Part shown: in pieces, positions 4,437 to 5,695 of the stretch | Numbering within the stretch: position 1 is the stretch's first letter | Layout of the letters: each line of letters starts with the position of its first letter | Origin: CAYWNK01 sp047639615 | GTDB taxonomy: Bacteria > Planctomycetota > UBA1135 > GCA-002686595 | Length of the DNA: 5,695 nucleotides | NCBI GenBank assembly: GCA_047639615.1 | Contig: JBLIOL010000337.1 | Location: 1-5,695, forward strand | Direction: 5' to 3' | Notes under the pieces: model-generated | What the model was told of the DNA's origin: nothing | Seen by the model: only the letters and a program-made list of their open reading frames with translations | The model's database searches: none | Translations under genes and position numbers: made by a program

Positions 4437-5695
4437 ATGAAGTCAGCTCCCTCCAATTACTTCATCGCTCGGCTGCTCGCGCTGCTATTTCTCGGTGGCA
4501 TCGGATACGTGCAGCTGCAGGAGACCTCCGAGCCGCTGACTTCGGCCCTCGCGCTCGAGTTCGAGTCCTTCATCGAGTTGGAGCCGCTCCAGGAGAGCTT
4601 CGAGATCGAGGACGAGCCAGTCCTCGCCCCGCGGCGCATGTCGCTCTCACCGGAGCTGCCGCCCGAGCCCGACAAGCCTGCCGCTCCTGTGATCCCCTTG
4701 GACGCGGTCAGCATGCGCTTCCAGCGCTGGCCCGACCTCGCGCCCCTCGACGGCGTCGAGGTGCAATTGGTAGACACCGGCCGAGGCGACATCAGCCAAC
4801 ACGTGATTCCGGTCGGATCACGCCTGCGCCTAGCGGATGCTCTGCGCGAGGACCAAGCCGCCGTCCACGTGCGCGCTGAGGGCTACGAGACCCTGCGCGT
4901 CGTCGGAACACCGCGCGGCACGGGCATCGAATACCTGGCCGTGCTGCGCCCGCGCGCGGGCTATTACGGTCGCGTGGTCAACTTCGATGGCAGGCCCATG
5001 GCCGACGTGCAGGTGCGCGGTTTCTGGGCCGAGTCACCCCGGCCACTGCGCGAGTACCAGCACGCTGACGTGCTCGGTCCGAGCGTACGCGAGCGCATGA
5101 AGCCTAAGGCCGCATCCATACCTGAGGGCCGCCTCACCGTCAACTCATCCGAGTTCTATCAGGCAAACAGCTTTGAGCCTGAGCGGCCACGCAGTTTCGA
5201 TCCGGATTTCGGATCCACGCAACGCGCTAAACGCCCCAGTCTCGAGACCAACCGTACCAATGAAGTTCAGAGAGGCGGTCCATTCAGGGATCACGGCACC
5301 ACCGACGTTCAAGGTCCCCTGCACTTCCTCTCCGCTCACGCGGAGTTGAGCGCAACCGCCGTCACCGACGCGGATGGCTGGTACTACGTGGAACCGCTCG
5401 ACGGCTTCGTGCTAGGAGACCTGCAACTCTGGGCGGACGGCGTCGAAGGCTCTAGCGACATCCTGCGCGTGGACCTGCCCCAGGACAAACCGCGCTTGCC
5501 CGAGATCGTTGTGCACCGGCCGCGTCCAATCGTGGTGACCGTCGTCGGTCCAGAGGGCACGCCCATCGTGAACGCCAAGGTCATCTTCAAGCTCGCCGAA
5601 GGCTGGTCGCCGGAGTGGCCGCCCTTCGATACGGATGAGCAAGGGCGCGTGACCTTCCAGGCCCCTGCCGCGGAGTTACTGGTGTCCGTGGAGAA
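4437..5695 (+). CDS. Membrane-anchored or secreted protein with carboxypeptidase-regulatory-like beta-sandwich repeats (3' end beyond window)
   Basis: An open frame of 419 codons from ATG at 4437 with no stop before the edge, so the C-terminus is missing. Residues 11-25 (ARLLALLFLGGIGYV) form a short hydrophobic signal or anchor. No cysteine occurs in the visible protein, so there is no lipobox. Residues 28-85 are an acidic, proline-rich linker (FESFIELEP, ELPPEPDKP). Beta-sandwich-like units follow at about 101-156 (ending VRAEGYETLRV), 175-336 and 362 onward (IVVTVVGPEGTPIVNAKVIF). The second shows the CarboxypepD_reg pattern GRVVNFDGRPMADVQVRG and then VTDADGWYYVEPLDG, but a polar low-complexity insert of about 100 residues (201-305) separates the halves. 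Such domains occur in large extracellular proteins and act as stalks or binding modules; I cannot assign a substrate. It is divergent from the SGNH gene. Confidence 0.82.
   Translation, partial: MKSAPSNYFIARLLALLFLGGIGYVQLQETSEPLTSALALEFESFIELEPLQESFEIEDEPVLAPRRMSLSPELPPEPDKPAAPVIPLDAVSMRFQRWPDLAPLDGVEVQLVDTGRGDISQHVIPVGSRLRLADALREDQAAVHVRAEGYETLRVVGTPRGTGIEYLAVLRPRAGYYGRVVNFDGRPMADVQVRGFWAESPRPLREYQHADVLGPSVRERMKPKAASIPEGRLTVNSSEFYQANSFEPERPRSFDPDFGSTQRAKRPSLETNRTNEVQRGGPFRDHGTTDVQGPLHFLSAHAELSATAVTDADGWYYVEPLDGFVLGDLQLWADGVEGSSDILRVDLPQDKPRLPEIVVHRPRPIVVTVVGPEGTPIVNAKVIFKLAEGWSPEWPPFDTDEQGRVTFQAPAAELLVSVE

Noticed and set aside
4457..4792. 111-codon minus-strand frame, Ser-rich
   Set aside because: It is antisense to the long plus-strand frame beginning at 4437; the Ser/Gly-rich composition reflects complementary Glu/Pro/Leu codons.
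5145..5339. 64-codon minus-strand frame with protein-like composition
   Set aside because: It lies opposite the low-complexity insert of the plus-strand gene. It looks less biased than other shadows, but no start signal or motif supports it and the plus frame stays open throughout.

Overview
The window is high-GC bacterial DNA (roughly 60-65% GC by eye) with strongly GC-biased third codon positions and almost no Shine-Dalgarno sequences before the start codons. It holds six genes or partial genes and one broken gene, packed with little spacing. I see no RNA gene, insertion sequence or CRISPR array. The taxon cannot be proved from sequence alone. The mix of a secreted protein with carboxypeptidase-regulatory-like folds, a membrane-anchored SGNH protein with an unusual GITGGS block and non-SD starts best fits Planctomycetota. 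Myxococcota or a related high-GC lineage remains possible.

Left part (1-2337). A small cupin gene, cut by the left edge, converges with only one base of spacing on a gene (322-963, minus) for a single-pass membrane protein with a coiled coil and a BamE/SmpA-like C-terminal domain. That gene diverges, across about 58 bp, from a SPOUT-family tRNA 2'-O-ribose methyltransferase gene (trmH-like, 1022-1768). After a 98-bp spacer holding a dyad and a short direct repeat comes a DinB-fold metal-binding protein gene (1867-2337).

Middle (2358-4336, minus strand). A membrane-anchored SGNH/GDSL-like hydrolase gene is followed, with a TAATG stop/start overlap, by a YafY-type HTH-WYL regulator gene. The regulator is intact in length and frame except for two in-frame TAG codons (codons 46 and 72). 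It is therefore a fresh pseudogene, a sequencing error, or, less likely, a readthrough gene.

Right part (4437-5695, plus strand). A long reading frame without any stop runs off the right edge. It encodes a membrane-anchored or secreted, cysteine-free protein built of beta-sandwich repeats, with a low-complexity segment of about 100 residues inserted into one repeat. It diverges from the SGNH gene across a 100-bp region that carries three copies of GAGCAGG/CCTGCTC and a 14-bp palindrome, so the two genes may be co-regulated.

Nothing here amounts to a clear new multi-gene system. The most notable items are the doubly amber-interrupted regulator coupled to the hydrolase, the structured divergent promoter region, and the insert-bearing surface protein.
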